Shown here in pieces: positions 47,140 to 55,800 of a DNA stretch of 64,000 nucleotides. The stretch is from Rossellomorea marisflavi (GTDB lineage Bacteria > Bacillota > Bacilli > Bacillales > Bacillaceae_B). The stretch is from assembly GCF_001274775.1 (NCBI RefSeq), contig NZ_LGUE01000008.1, positions 187,941 through 251,940 on the forward strand, given 5' to 3'. The translations under genes were made by a program, and so were the position numbers. The notes beneath the pieces were generated by a model. That model was not told where the DNA came from. It ran no database searches and saw nothing but the letters and a program-made list of their open reading frames with translations. How positions within the stretch are numbered: position 1 is the stretch's first letter; every line of letters begins with the position of its first letter.

Positions 47140-48300
47140 TCATTCATTTGGAGAGAATGAGTCTGGTCGATCTTCCAGATGACCGAAGTGATAGCGGATC
47201 GCCTGGGCAATCCTGTATGAAGCCAGTCCGTCTCCGTACGGGTTGGCCGCCTTGGACATGGAGCTGTGTGCTTCAGGATCGGTGAGAAGTTCATTTGCCA
47301 GCTTGTAAATGTTCTCTTCTTCATTCCCGGCGAGCTTCAGCGTACCTGCTTCAATTCCTTCCGGCCGTTCCGTCGTATCACGAAGCACAAGGACCGGCAC
47401 TCCAAGGGATGGCGCTTCCTCTTGAACCCCTCCGGAATCGGTGAGGATCAAGTGTGCCCTGGAGGCGAAGTTGTGAAAGTCGATGACATCAAGTGGTTCG
47501 ATCAGATGGATGCGGGGATCCCGGCCCAGCACTTCATCCGCCACTTCACGCACGGCAGGATTCAAGTGGACGGGGTACACCACTTGGATATCTTCCTGTT
47601 CTTCCACCAGGCGCTTGATGGCCCGGAACATATTCCTCATCGGCTGCCCAAGGTTTTCCCGGCGATGCGCCGTCAACAATACGAGGCGATCTGATCCGAT
47701 TCGATCGAGGACCTCATGGTGATAATCTTCTTTGACCGTCGTCTTCAAGGCATCGATGGCCGTATTCCCTGTGATGAAGATACTCTCTTCCTTCTTGTTC
47801 TCTTCGAGGAGATTCCGCGCCGATTTATCTGTAGGAGAGAAGTGAAGATCAGCCATGACACCAGTCAGCTGGCGATTCATCTCTTCCGGGAATGGTGAGT
47901 ACTTGTTCCAGGTCCGAAGACCGGCTTCGACGTGACCGACGGCAATCTGATTATAATAGGCTGCCAGACTCGCCACGAAGGTGGTCGTTGTATCCCCGTG
48001 CACAAGGACGATATCGGGCTTGGCTTCCTTCATGACACGATCCAGCCCTTCGAGACCACGGGTCGTGACATCGATCAATGTTTGCCTGTCCTTCATGATG
48101 TTCAAGTCGTGATCAGGACTGATATCGAAGATGGACATGACCTGATCCAGCATTTGACGATGCTGGGCGGTAACCGTCACGATTGTTTCAAAGCTTTCCG
48201 GATACTTCTTCAGTTCAAGGACAAGAGGTGCCATCTTGATGGCTTCCGGCCTTGTCCCGAAAATGGTCATCACCTTGATCGGATTCGCCAATGATTTCAT
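47140..48300 (-). CDS. mnaA: UDP-N-acetylglucosamine 2-epimerase (MnaA/WecB)
   Basis: Interconverts UDP-GlcNAc and UDP-ManNAc for teichoic acid linkage units and other polysaccharides. 386 residues; KVMTIFGTRPEAIKMAPLVLELKK, VLVHGDTTTTFVASLAAYY, VGHVEAGLRTWNKYSPFPEEMNRQ and LTDSGGVQEEAPSLGVPVLVLRDTTERPEG are diagnostic. The ATG at 48300 follows AAGAAGG closely; a GTG at 48303 or a TTG at 48291 are alternatives. It starts 8 bases after upp, so the two form an operon. Confidence 0.95.
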   Translation of the reverse strand: MKSLANPIKVMTIFGTRPEAIKMAPLVLELKKYPESFETIVTVTAQHRQMLDQVMSIFDISPDHDLNIMKDRQTLIDVTTRGLEGLDRVMKEAKPDIVLVHGDTTTTFVASLAAYYNQIAVGHVEAGLRTWNKYSPFPEEMNRQLTGVMADLHFSPTDKSARNLLEENKKEESIFITGNTAIDALKTTVKEDYHHEVLDRIGSDRLVLLTAHRRENLGQPMRNMFRAIKRLVEEQEDIQVVYPVHLNPAVREVADEVLGRDPRIHLIEPLDVIDFHNFASRAHLILTDSGGVQEEAPSLGVPVLVLRDTTERPEGIEAGTLKLAGNEEENIYKLANELLTDPEAHSSMSKAANPYGDGLASYRIAQAIRYHFGHLEDRPDSFSPNE

Positions 48301-48308
48301 CACCCTTC

Positions 48309-48938
48309 TTATTTCGTTCCGTATAGACGGTCGCCTGCGTCACCGAGACCAGGTACGATATAACCTTTTTCGTTCAACTTCTCATCAAGGGCCGCAATGT
48401 AGATATCCACATCAGGATGTGCTTCCTTGATTGCTTCGACACCTTCAGGACATGCGACAAGGCACATGAAACGAATGCTTTGGGCACCGCGCTTCTTAAG
48501 GGAGTTGATCGCCTCTACAGCAGATCCCCCAGTTGCAAGCATCGGATCGACGAGGATGAAATCGCGCTCTTCTACGTCACTTGGGAGTTTCACATAGTAT
48601 TCAATCGGTTTGAGGGTTTCCGGGTCGCGGTAAAGGCCGACGTGACCTACCTTGGCTGCAGGGATCAGCTTCAGGATCCCGTCAACCATGCCCAGTCCTG
48701 CACGCAGGATCGGTACGATCCCCAGTTTCTTTCCTGCAAGGGTCTTTGCCTGTGCAGGGCTTACCGGCGTTTGAACCTCAATATCTTCAAGGGGCAGGTC
48801 GCGTGTGATTTCGAATGCCATGAGTGTGGCAACCTCATCCACCAGCTCGCGGAATTCCTTTGTACCCGTTTCTTTATCACGGATGAATGTTAACTTATGT
48901 TGGATCAATGGATGATCAAATACGTATACTTTTCCCAC
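48309..48938 (-). CDS. upp: Uracil phosphoribosyltransferase
   Basis: Salvages uracil to UMP using PRPP. 209 residues; [17 protein letters not shown], and the PRPP loop [17 protein letters not shown] near 127-143, plus the uracil site at [13 protein letters not shown] weak promoter (TTGCTC, 17 bp, TACAAT at 49008-49003) lies about 65 bases upstream. Confidence 0.97.
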   Translation of the reverse strand: MGKVYVFDHPLIQHKLTFIRDKETGTKEFRELVDEVATLMAFEITRDLPLEDIEVQTPVSPAQAKTLAGKKLGIVPILRAGLGMVDGILKLIPAAKVGHVGLYRDPETLKPIEYYVKLPSDVEERDFILVDPMLATGGSAVEAINSLKKRGAQSIRFMCLVACPEGVEAIKEAHPDVDIYIAALDEKLNEKGYIVPGLGDAGDRLYGTK

Positions 48939-49100
48939 TCGACTCTCTCCTTTAAGTTTGATTTATGTAAATAAGCGGTAGACTTCCTTTACACCTCTGA
49001 TAATTGTACATAAAAGCGTTTTGAAGAGCAACACGGGATTCAGGGTGTAACGGAATCGTTACATATTCTACATGTTCTATCATTCTATCAGTCCAGCAAA

Positions 49101-49132
49101 AAGCCCCCCGACCATGATGATCAAAGGGGCTT
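49101..49132 (-). terminator. Terminator of glyA
   Basis: AAGCCCC / GGGGCTT stem with an 18-base loop and five T on the minus strand. Confidence 0.8.
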
Positions 49133-49137
49133 GCACA

Positions 49138-50379
49138 TTATTGCTCCGGATATAATTCGAATCGGCTGGTGAGATCCGTTACACGCTTGCGTGCTTCTTC
49201 CAGTTTCGTTTCATCCTCATGGTTTTTCAGTGTAAGGGCGATGATCGACGCAATTTCGTCCATCTCTCCTGCACCGAAGCCCCTGGATGTAACGGCTGCT
49301 GTACCGATACGGATACCGCTTGTAACGAACGGGCTTTCCGGATCGAACGGGATGGTATTCTTATTCACGGTGATGCCGATATCATCAAGGACCTTCTCAG
49401 CTACTTTTCCTGTCAGGCTCAAGGAGCGCAGGTCGATCAGAAGAAGATGATTATCAGAACCGCCGGAAACAAGGTTGATTCCTTCTTTCGTAAGGCCTTC
49501 CCCAAGACGGGCTGCGTTATCAATGATGTTTTGAGCGTATTCTTTAAAAGAATCCTGAAGCGCTTCACCGAATGCCACAGCTTTTGCCGCGATGACATGC
49601 ATCAACGGACCGCCTTGGATACCAGGGAAAATGGATTTGTCGATTTTCTTCGCGAATTCTTCCTTGCACAGGATCATACCGCCGCGTGGACCGCGAAGCG
49701 TTTTATGCGTCGTTGTCGTAACGAAATCGGAATATGGTACTGGATTCTGGTGAAGTCCTGCTGCCACAAGGCCCGCGATGTGAGCCATGTCCACCATGAG
49801 GTAGGCACCGACTTCATCCGCGATTTCACGGAACTTGGCGAAATCGATCTTGCGCGGATATGCACTCGCTCCGGCTACGATGAGCTTCGGCTTATGCTCA
49901 AGAGCTTTCTGACGTACATCTTCATAATTGATCAATTGATTCTCTTCATCTACACCGTACTCCACGAAGTTGTATTGAACCCCGCTGAAGTTCACCGGAC
50001 TGCCGTGAGTGAGGTGACCCCCATGGGACAGGTTCATACCAAGGACTGTGTCTCCCTGTTCGAGGATGGTAAAGTAAACTGCCATGTTGGCCTGGGCACC
50101 CGAGTGAGGCTGAACATTGACGTGTTCTGCGCCGAAGAGTTCTTTTGCACGGTCGCGGGCGAGGTTTTCAGCCACATCGACATGCTCGCACCCACCATAA
50201 TAGCGACGGCCGGGATATCCTTCTGCGTACTTATTCGTCAACACGGAGCCCTGGGCTTCCATGACTGCTTCACTGACAAAGTTCTCTGACGCGATCAACT
50301 CGATCTTTGTACGCTGACGTTCCAATTCTTCTTGAATCGATGCATAAAGTTCCGGATCTTGCTTGGCAATCTTACTCAT
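49138..50379 (-). CDS. glyA: Serine hydroxymethyltransferase
   Basis: PLP enzyme interconverting serine and glycine with tetrahydrofolate, the main source of one-carbon units. 413 residues; PLP lysine in [13 protein letters not shown] near 226, [18 protein letters not shown], and [19 protein letters not shown] precedes the ATG. A hairpin CCCGG-TAGAG-CCGGG lies in the leader and a perfect PurBox (50488-50500) upstream, indicating PurR control as in B. subtilis. Confidence 0.97.
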   Translation of the reverse strand: MSKIAKQDPELYASIQEELERQRTKIELIASENFVSEAVMEAQGSVLTNKYAEGYPGRRYYGGCEHVDVAENLARDRAKELFGAEHVNVQPHSGAQANMAVYFTILEQGDTVLGMNLSHGGHLTHGSPVNFSGVQYNFVEYGVDEENQLINYEDVRQKALEHKPKLIVAGASAYPRKIDFAKFREIADEVGAYLMVDMAHIAGLVAAGLHQNPVPYSDFVTTTTHKTLRGPRGGMILCKEEFAKKIDKSIFPGIQGGPLMHVIAAKAVAFGEALQDSFKEYAQNIIDNAARLGEGLTKEGINLVSGGSDNHLLLIDLRSLSLTGKVAEKVLDDIGITVNKNTIPFDPESPFVTSGIRIGTAAVTSRGFGAGEMDEIASIIALTLKNHEDETKLEEARKRVTDLTSRFELYPEQ

Positions 50380-50487
50380 ACGTATCCTCCTTCAATTCAT
50401 GGACCCGGCTCTACCGGGCTTTGATTCATTCAATCACATTCTAACATGATTGAGCTAAAAGCGAAATAAAAAGAAGCATTTATTAAA

Positions 50488-50500
50488 AATGTTCGGTTTT
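50488..50500 (+). promoter_or_regulatory. PurBox (PurR) upstream of glyA
   Basis: AATGTTCGGTTTT is a perfect reverse-orientation match to AWWWCCGAACWWT. It lies about 45 bp upstream of an extended -10 (TGTTAGAAT, 50438-50446). A second CCCGAA at 50515 is weaker. Confidence 0.65.
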
Positions 50501-50539
50501 ACACAAAATCCCTTCCCGAAAAAACGGTCTGTTCACATA

Positions 50540-50567
50540 AAAAAACACCCGAAAAAGGGTGCTTTTC
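50540..50567 (-). terminator. Terminator after ywlG
   Basis: AGCACCC-TTTTTC-GGGTGTTTTTTT on the minus strand, overlapping the ywlG stop. Confidence 0.85.
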
Positions 50568-51108
50568 ACTCATAGACCGCACGGTTCCCACCGATCAGTT
50601 TAGGGCGGGTCCTTGCAAGGGTCACATGAGCATGCCCGAGACTGCGCACGCTGACCCGCACAGGAACGGCCACATGCTTCAAATGCATGCCGATGAAGGT
50701 ATCACCGATGTCGATGCCCGCATCGGCCTTGATATGTTCAACGATGACGGGATCCTGAAAGCGATGATAAGCATGAGTGGCCATGGCGCCACCCGCTTTC
50801 CTCACTGGTACGACCGTGACTTCATCAAGATTTTTCGTCTCAGCCGTTTCCCGTTCGATGACAATCGCCCGGTTCAAGTGTTCACAGCATTGAAAGGCAA
50901 GGGATACGCCTGATTTATCCGCGTACTTCCTCAGCTCTTCATAGATCAATTCAGCTGTATCAATGGTCCCTGCCGTCCCGATCTTCTCCCCCATCACCTC
51001 GGAGGTGGAGCAGCCGATGACGAGGACCTGTCCTTTCCTGAGTGGAACCTGATCATGAAACTCCTGAAGAATGGTCTGAAACGCTTGCTTCAGTTGGGTG
51101 TGATCCAT
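50566..51108 (-). CDS. ywlG: TIGR01440/DUF436 family protein YwlG
   Basis: 180 residues of the YwlG family: [49 protein letters not shown], and [35 protein letters not shown]. Function unknown; conserved Cys and His residues hint at an enzyme. It lies 12 bases after rpiB, probably co-transcribed. Confidence 0.92.
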   Translation of the reverse strand: MDHTQLKQAFQTILQEFHDQVPLRKGQVLVIGCSTSEVMGEKIGTAGTIDTAELIYEELRKYADKSGVSLAFQCCEHLNRAIVIERETAETKNLDEVTVVPVRKAGGAMATHAYHRFQDPVIVEHIKADAGIDIGDTFIGMHLKHVAVPVRVSVRSLGHAHVTLARTRPKLIGGNRAVYE

Positions 51109-51120
51109 GATGACCTCTCC

Positions 51121-51561
51121 TCACTTCTCTTCGTAGCTAGTGATCTTCCCGATGCGGTTTGAATGCCTGCCGCCTTCGAATTCGGTCTGGAGCCAGGTTT
51201 TGGCGATTTCACGCGCAAGCCCCGGTCCGATGACGCGTTCACCCATGGCAAGGATGTTGCTGTCATTATGCTCACGGGTCGCTTTTGCACTGAACACATC
51301 GTGTACAAGGGCACAGCGGATCCCTTTCACTTTATTCGCAGAAATACTCATTCCGATACCAGTTCCGCAGATGAGGATTCCTCGATCGAATTCACCATTG
51401 GCCACTTTTTCAGCAACCGGCAGCGCATAATCCGGATAATCCACGGATGTGCCGCATTCGCAGCCGAAGTCTTCATACTGAAGGCCAAGCTCATCCATCA
51501 ATGATTTTATTTCTTCACGGATATTCACACCGCCGTGATCGGATGCAATTGCGATCTTCAT
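51121..51561 (-). CDS. rpiB: Ribose-5-phosphate isomerase B
   Basis: Interconverts ribose-5-P and ribulose-5-P. 146 residues; MKIAIASDHGGVNIREEIKSL, VDYPDYALPVAE, the active-site CGTGIGMSISANKVKGIRCALVHD (Cys near 66), and HNDSNILAMGERVIG. B. subtilis ywlF is the same gene. Confidence 0.95.
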   Translation of the reverse strand: MKIAIASDHGGVNIREEIKSLMDELGLQYEDFGCECGTSVDYPDYALPVAEKVANGEFDRGILICGTGIGMSISANKVKGIRCALVHDVFSAKATREHNDSNILAMGERVIGPGLAREIAKTWLQTEFEGGRHSNRIGKITSYEEK

Positions 51562-51650
51562 CTGTCATCCCCCAATTCATTCTTTCCTTCTATTTTGCCA
51601 CAGGCACCCCATTATATAAAGGAATTGAATTGTTTTTTTCGTTATATAGG

Positions 51651-51676
51651 AAAAGCACGGGAACCCCCGTGCTTTT
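51651..51676 (-). terminator. Terminator after the chemoreceptor gene
   Basis: AAAAGCACGGG / CCCGTGCTTTT, perfect 11-bp stem. Confidence 0.92.
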
Positions 51677-51680
51677 TGGA

Positions 51681-52970
51681 TCAAAGATGGAATTTTGTAA
51701 TGGTTCCTTTGAGTGACTCCGCCTGTGATTTCAATTGATGGGCGAGTTCTTCCACGTTCTTCATGACGCCTGCCTGCTCATTCGTTGCTTCCGACACTTC
51801 TTCCGCTCCGGCAGATGTTTCCTCAGCGATCGCCGCAACTTCCTGCGACTGATTGGACGTGAGCTGGATATTCTTCATCTGATCATCCACGAGGACAGAG
51901 ATCGTCTTGACGGAATCGACAACTTCATGGATGCTCTTGGTCATATTCTGGATGACGCGGTTCGTCTGTTCACCTTTATCCGCTTCCTTGTTCGCGGTGG
52001 TCACCTGATCTGTGATCTTACCGACTACCAGCCCGACCTCGGTCTGGATGTTTTGGATCAATCCTGAAATGCCCTGTACTGCTTTTCCACTTTCATCAGC
52101 CAGGTTGCGCACTTCCTCCGCAACAACCGCAAATCCCTTCCCATGCTCCCCGGCCCTTGCCGCCTCGATGGATGCATTCAGGGCAAGCAGATTCGTCTGG
52201 TTGGCGATGTCCCCCACGAGCTGGATGATCTGCTCGACTTCGCGGGCGTGGCCCTCGAGTCGTTTAACCGCCTCAAGGGACGATTCATTCCCTGAAGCCA
52301 ATCGATTGATTCCTTCTACGAGTGAATGGATGACATCCTTACTCTCATTCAATTCTGCCACCATGGTTGCTGACAGCTTCTCAGAGGATTTGGAATGATC
52401 CTGTACTTCCTGCGCGATCCGGATCACATCCTCAACGGATTCCGCCGTTGTCTGGATGGCCGCTGCTGAACTTTCTGCACCTGCAGAGATTTCGCTGATC
52501 GTCCTGGAAACGGAATTGGCCTGGGTGGACGCAAGTTCGGACGCGTCGGAAAGCTCCTGTACATACGTATTGGTCTTGCTGAAATTCTCGTCGATGCTCG
52601 CCACCATTTCCCGAAGGTTATGAAGCATCTTGTTATACGCCATCCCGAGGGAGCGGATCTCGTCATCGGATTTAGACAGTTCCACTTCTGTAGAAATGTC
52701 ACCATCCGCCGCTTTCAAAGCTGCTTGTTCCAGTCGCTGCAGAGGCTTATCGATATATCCTGCTGCAAGATACGCAAGGAATCCCGACCAGAAGATCCCC
52801 ATTCCAAGTGTAGCGAGGGTAAACCAGAAATCACTTACATCGGATGCGAATGTCGGTTTGATGAAATAAATGAACGCGGCACTCGTCGTATACGTGATGA
52901 TTGCCAGAAGTGTGGTGAATAGTACAATCTTCTTCCTGAGACCTTTTTTGGAGCCTTTCCCTTTTGCCAT
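51681..52970 (-). CDS. Methyl-accepting chemotaxis protein without a large sensor domain
   Basis: 429 residues: two helices at about 14-35 and 46-70 separated by only some ten residues, a HAMP domain ([22 protein letters not shown]), and a full signalling domain with the hairpin tip [48 protein letters not shown]. With no extracytoplasmic ligand domain it must sense through the membrane, internally or via a partner. It lies 21 bases after ywlE and is absent from the B. subtilis ywlFED order. Confidence 0.92.
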   Translation of the reverse strand: MAKGKGSKKGLRKKIVLFTTLLAIITYTTSAAFIYFIKPTFASDVSDFWFTLATLGMGIFWSGFLAYLAAGYIDKPLQRLEQAALKAADGDISTEVELSKSDDEIRSLGMAYNKMLHNLREMVASIDENFSKTNTYVQELSDASELASTQANSVSRTISEISAGAESSAAAIQTTAESVEDVIRIAQEVQDHSKSSEKLSATMVAELNESKDVIHSLVEGINRLASGNESSLEAVKRLEGHAREVEQIIQLVGDIANQTNLLALNASIEAARAGEHGKGFAVVAEEVRNLADESGKAVQGISGLIQNIQTEVGLVVGKITDQVTTANKEADKGEQTNRVIQNMTKSIHEVVDSVKTISVLVDDQMKNIQLTSNQSQEVAAIAEETSAGAEEVSEATNEQAGVMKNVEELAHQLKSQAESLKGTITKFHL

Positions 52971-52991
52971 CCTTCTCTCTCCCTGTCTGCT

Positions 52992-53435
52992 TCACTCACG
53001 CTCCAGTTTGTCCATTAACTGACCGATCAAGGAATCCAGTTCGTTGTATGTATGCCGGTAGATCTCAACGCTGCCTCCATACGGATCGGAAACATCAAGG
53101 TTTTCCGGGTCCTCGAGGACGTATTCCTTCAGCGTGAAGATCTTATCAGCGATATGGGGATATTGATCTACGATCGCCCATTTATGGCCCTGTGTCATGG
53201 TGAAAATATATGAAGCCCAGTCCAGTTTTTCACGTGTGATGGAGCTGGATTGGTGCTTATGTATTATATCGTTCTCTTTCAGCACTTCTTTAGCTTGAAT
53301 TGAGGCATCTGCTCCGTCCATGGCGAAAACGCCTGCGGATTTCACTTGGATTCCTTGGTGGTTGTTATGTTTAAGGATTGCTTCAGCCATGGGGCTTCGG
53401 CAGGTGTTGCCTGTGCAGATAAATAGAATATTCAT
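52992..53435 (-). CDS. ywlE: Protein-arginine-phosphatase YwlE (LMW-PTP fold)
   Basis: Removes phosphate from arginines added by McsB, controlling CtsR and ClpC activity. 147 residues; P-loop FICTGNTCRSPMAEAIL with catalytic Cys7, the Thr within CTGNTCRS that gives arginine specificity, and the general-acid loop VSDPYGGSVEIY near 117. AAGGAGG precedes the ATG. Confidence 0.94.
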   Translation of the reverse strand: MNILFICTGNTCRSPMAEAILKHNNHQGIQVKSAGVFAMDGADASIQAKEVLKENDIIHKHQSSSITREKLDWASYIFTMTQGHKWAIVDQYPHIADKIFTLKEYVLEDPENLDVSDPYGGSVEIYRHTYNELDSLIGQLMDKLERE

Positions 53436-53552
53436 TGGATCATCCTCCTTCTTACCTATTATAAATTAATTTCCATTTTGGACAAAGAGCATTCATGCTT
53501 ATTCGGTTGGAGCGTTTCATGGTGGAGGTGGAAATGTAGTTTTTCTTCATGG

Positions 53553-53705
53553 CGGCCGTAGATGGGACGTTTCGTTTCGCTGCGGCTGCCTGCTTTCCAC
53601 GGGGAGGAAGTCGAGCCTCCTCATTCTTGCGGGGTCTCGATCTTTCCTCTTTTCCCGTTGGAGTCAGGCAGCCTTCGCTTTACTTCACTCTTGGTGGAGA
53701 GGGGA
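53553..53705 (+). repeat. GC-rich dispersed repeat, copy R4 (direct block)
   Basis: GGGACGTTTCGTTTCGCTG, GCTTTCCACGGGGAGGAAG, TCGAGCCTCCTCATTC, GCGGGGTCTCGATCTTTCC, GGAGTCAGGCAGCC, CTTCACTCTTGGTGG. Flanks repeat too, giving a tandem period of about 280 bases with R5 and R6. Confidence 0.9.
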
Positions 53706-53828
53706 ATTATGATTTTTCATCAACGGTTGGTTTGACCTAGGATAGGACATGGATGTTGGCCGTTGCAAGTTTGGATGACTCCTTTGGTCTCAGCTGGATG
53801 AATCTGCATGATTCTCTTCTTCATGGCT

Positions 53829-53985
53829 GCCGCAGATGGGACGTTCCGTTTCGCTGCGGCAGCCTGCTTTCCACGGGGAGGAAGTCGAGCCTCCTCATTC
53901 TTGCGGGGTCTCGACCTTTCCTCTATTCCCGCTGGAGTCAGTCTGCCTTCGCTTCACTTCACTCTTGGTGGAAAGGAGAATTGTA
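53829..53985 (+). repeat. GC-rich dispersed repeat, copy R5 (direct block)
   Basis: Same blocks as R4 with few changes. The spacers before and after share GGATAGGACATGGATG-like and GGTCTCAGCTGGATGA segments, so a larger unit was duplicated. Confidence 0.9.
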
Positions 53986-54114
53986 CTTTTTCATCAAGGG
54001 ATTGTTTGATCTAGGATAAGACATGGATGGCATGGATGTTTGCCTTTGCAAGGGTGGATGGCTCCTTTTGGTCTCAGCTGGATGATTCTGCATGATTCTC
54101 TTCCTCATGGCTGC

Positions 54115-54260
54115 CGCAGATGGGACGTTCCGTTTCGCTGCGGCCACCTGCTTTCCACGGGGAGGTAGTCGAGCCTCCTCATTCTTGCGGGGTCTCGATC
54201 TTTCCTCTATTCCCGCTGGAGTCAGGTGGCCTTCGCTTCACTTCACTACTTGGTAGAGAG
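54115..54260 (+). repeat. GC-rich dispersed repeat, copy R6 (direct block)
   Basis: Third direct unit: GGGACGTTCCGTTTCGCTG, GCTTTCCACGGGGAGG, TCGAGCCTCCTCATTC, GGAGTCAGGTGGCC. Confidence 0.9.
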
Positions 54261-54356
54261 TGGGCTTTGATTCTTCAAGAGAATGGTATAAGATTTTTGA
54301 TGCGTATACACTTCAATTTTAAAGTGTTGATAAGATACGGACGCTAATGCCTTCTA

Positions 54357-54510
54357 AAGAGTGCAATGAAGCGGAGGGCGGCCGACTCCAGCGTGGATCA
54401 GAGGCAAGGTTGAGACCCTGCAGGCGTCAGCCGAAGCGGCTCAACTGCCTCCCCGGAGGAAAGCGGCCGCCCGGAGCGAAATGGAACGAACCACTCCAGA
54501 ACCCACACAC
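54357..54510 (-). repeat. GC-rich dispersed repeat, copy R7 (inverted block)
   Basis: AAAGAGTGCAATGAAGCGG, GGCGGCCGACTCCAGCGT, AAGGTTGAGACCCTGCAGG, GCCGAAGCGGCTCAAC, CCGGAGGAAAGCGG. The reverse complement shares block order with R1-R6. Opens three tandem units of about 260 bases. Confidence 0.9.
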
Positions 54511-54614
54511 TCTGATACCATCAAGAGATTACCCTATCTACCTTGAAAATATCAACCTTCTTTCAGGAAGTCCTTTCCCCACTCCCTCCAGAACTTAAAG
54601 CTTATATCTTTCGA

Positions 54615-54762
54615 AGAGTGCAATGAAGCGGAGGGCGGCCGACTCCAGCGTGGATCAGAGGCAAGGTTGAGACCCTGCAGGCGTCAGCCGAAGCGGTTCA
54701 ACCGCCTCCCCGCAGGAAAGCGGTCGACCGCAGCGAAATGAAACGAATCATTCCAGAATCCA
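54615..54762 (-). repeat. GC-rich dispersed repeat, copy R8 (inverted block)
   Basis: Nearly identical to R7 over AAGAGTGCAATGAAGCGG through GCAGGAAAGCGG; the spacer to R9 also repeats (CTCTGATACC-TCAAGAG, CTTTAAGCTTATATCC). Confidence 0.9.
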
Positions 54763-54873
54763 CACACTCTGATACCGTCAAGAGATTCACCTCTTTGCCG
54801 TGAAAATATAAACCTACTTCCTGCCAGTCCTTTCCCCCTCTCTCCCTTAAGAGCTTTAAGCTTATATCCTCCA

Positions 54874-55030
54874 AAGAGTGTAATGAAGCGGAGGGCGGCC
54901 GACTCCAGCGTGGGTCAGAGGCAAGGTTGAGACCCTGCAGGCGTCAGCCGAAGCGGCTCAACTGCCTCCCCGCAGGAAAGCGGCCTCCCGCAGCGAAATG
55001 AAACGAACCACTCCAGAATCCACCCACTTT
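54874..55030 (-). repeat. GC-rich dispersed repeat, copy R9 (inverted block)
   Basis: Third inverted unit; a partial further piece (CAATGAAGTGGTCGACCGC) follows at 55057. Together R4-R9 fill the 1.7-kb gap between ywlE and mntP; no gene is supported there. Confidence 0.9.
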
Positions 55031-55102
55031 AATACCATCAAGAGGTTCTCCTACCTGCAATGAAGTGGTCGACCGCAGCTACATTCACTAGCTACCAAAA
55101 AG

Positions 55103-55122
55103 AAAAAGCCCCATAAGGGACT
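55103..55122 (-). terminator. Terminator after mntP
   Basis: AAGTCCC-TTAT-GGGGCTTTTTC on the minus strand (one G-U pair). Confidence 0.75.
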
Positions 55123-55674
55123 TCAAAAAGGAAGAAGCAGCTTGATTCCGAATAAGAACAGGATGCTTCCGCCCAGTGCTTCGCTGTAGGTGCCGAGGAC
55201 CCCTTGGAATCGCCTCCCGATGAGAAGGCCTGCCCATGTTAGGACAGTGGCGGCAAAACCGAAACAAGCGACGGCGGCAAATGTTCTTGCGCCAAAGATC
55301 CCGAGGCTCAGTCCGACAGAGAAGCTGTCGAGGCTGACGCTCAGTGCAAATAGGACGAGGCCGAATCCCACGGGTGAAACGAGCGTGGTCTCCTCCTCCT
55401 TGAAGCTCGAAAGGAACATCTGGATCCCAAGAACAATCAAGAGGATACCTCCTGCATATGTAGCAAATGTCCCGAACGTGTTGGAAAGGAATTTCCCCGT
55501 CATCATTCCGAGCAGCGGCATCCATACATGGAATACGCCGACCACGATACCGATATATAGGATCTGCCTAAGCCTCAGCTGGAACATTCCCATCCCGATA
55601 CCGATCGAGAACGCATCCATCCCAAGCGCAAAGGCCATCAGCATAAGTGTCACCAATTCACCGATCATTGTCAT
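55123..55674 (-). CDS. mntP: Manganese efflux pump MntP (YwlD)
   Basis: Exports Mn2+. 183 residues with six helices in two repeats; [20 protein letters not shown] and [20 protein letters not shown] hold the conserved membrane Asp residues. The start at MTMIGELV (55674) has GGGGGAGG ten bases upstream; longer forms lack a site. No yybP-ykoY Mn2+ riboswitch was recognised in the 85-base leader. In B. subtilis the next genes are ywlC to spoIIR; here the order breaks. Confidence 0.93.
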   Translation of the reverse strand: MTMIGELVTLMLMAFALGMDAFSIGIGMGMFQLRLRQILYIGIVVGVFHVWMPLLGMMTGKFLSNTFGTFATYAGGILLIVLGIQMFLSSFKEEETTLVSPVGFGLVLFALSVSLDSFSVGLSLGIFGARTFAAVACFGFAATVLTWAGLLIGRRFQGVLGTYSEALGGSILFLFGIKLLLPF

Positions 55675-55760
55675 TCTCACTATTCCTCCCCCGGACATGC
55701 CTATAGAGAAATGTATGCGTGTCCGGAGAGAATTAGACGAGCGTGTTTTGTCCAAACATA

Positions 55761-55789
55761 AAAAGACGCCCAGCAAATGAGCGTCTTTT
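55761..55789 (-). terminator. Terminator of uxaA-uxaB
   Basis: AAAAGACGC / GCGTCTTTT stem, minus-strand T run. Confidence 0.88.
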
Positions 55790-55800
55790 CCTATAGCTTT

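Noticed and set aside
49219-50289. Long open frame (356 codons) antisense to glyA
   Set aside because: Mirror of the codon bias of a highly expressed gene; no ribosome site or family motifs, while glyA is certain.
53540-55100. CRISPR array considered for the regularly spaced repeats
   Set aside because: Units are about 150 bases with spacers that are themselves duplicated, two orientations, no cas genes.
55675-55760. yybP-ykoY Mn2+ riboswitch upstream of mntP
   Set aside because: The 85-base leader has only the previous terminator and a ribosome site; no matching conserved loops.
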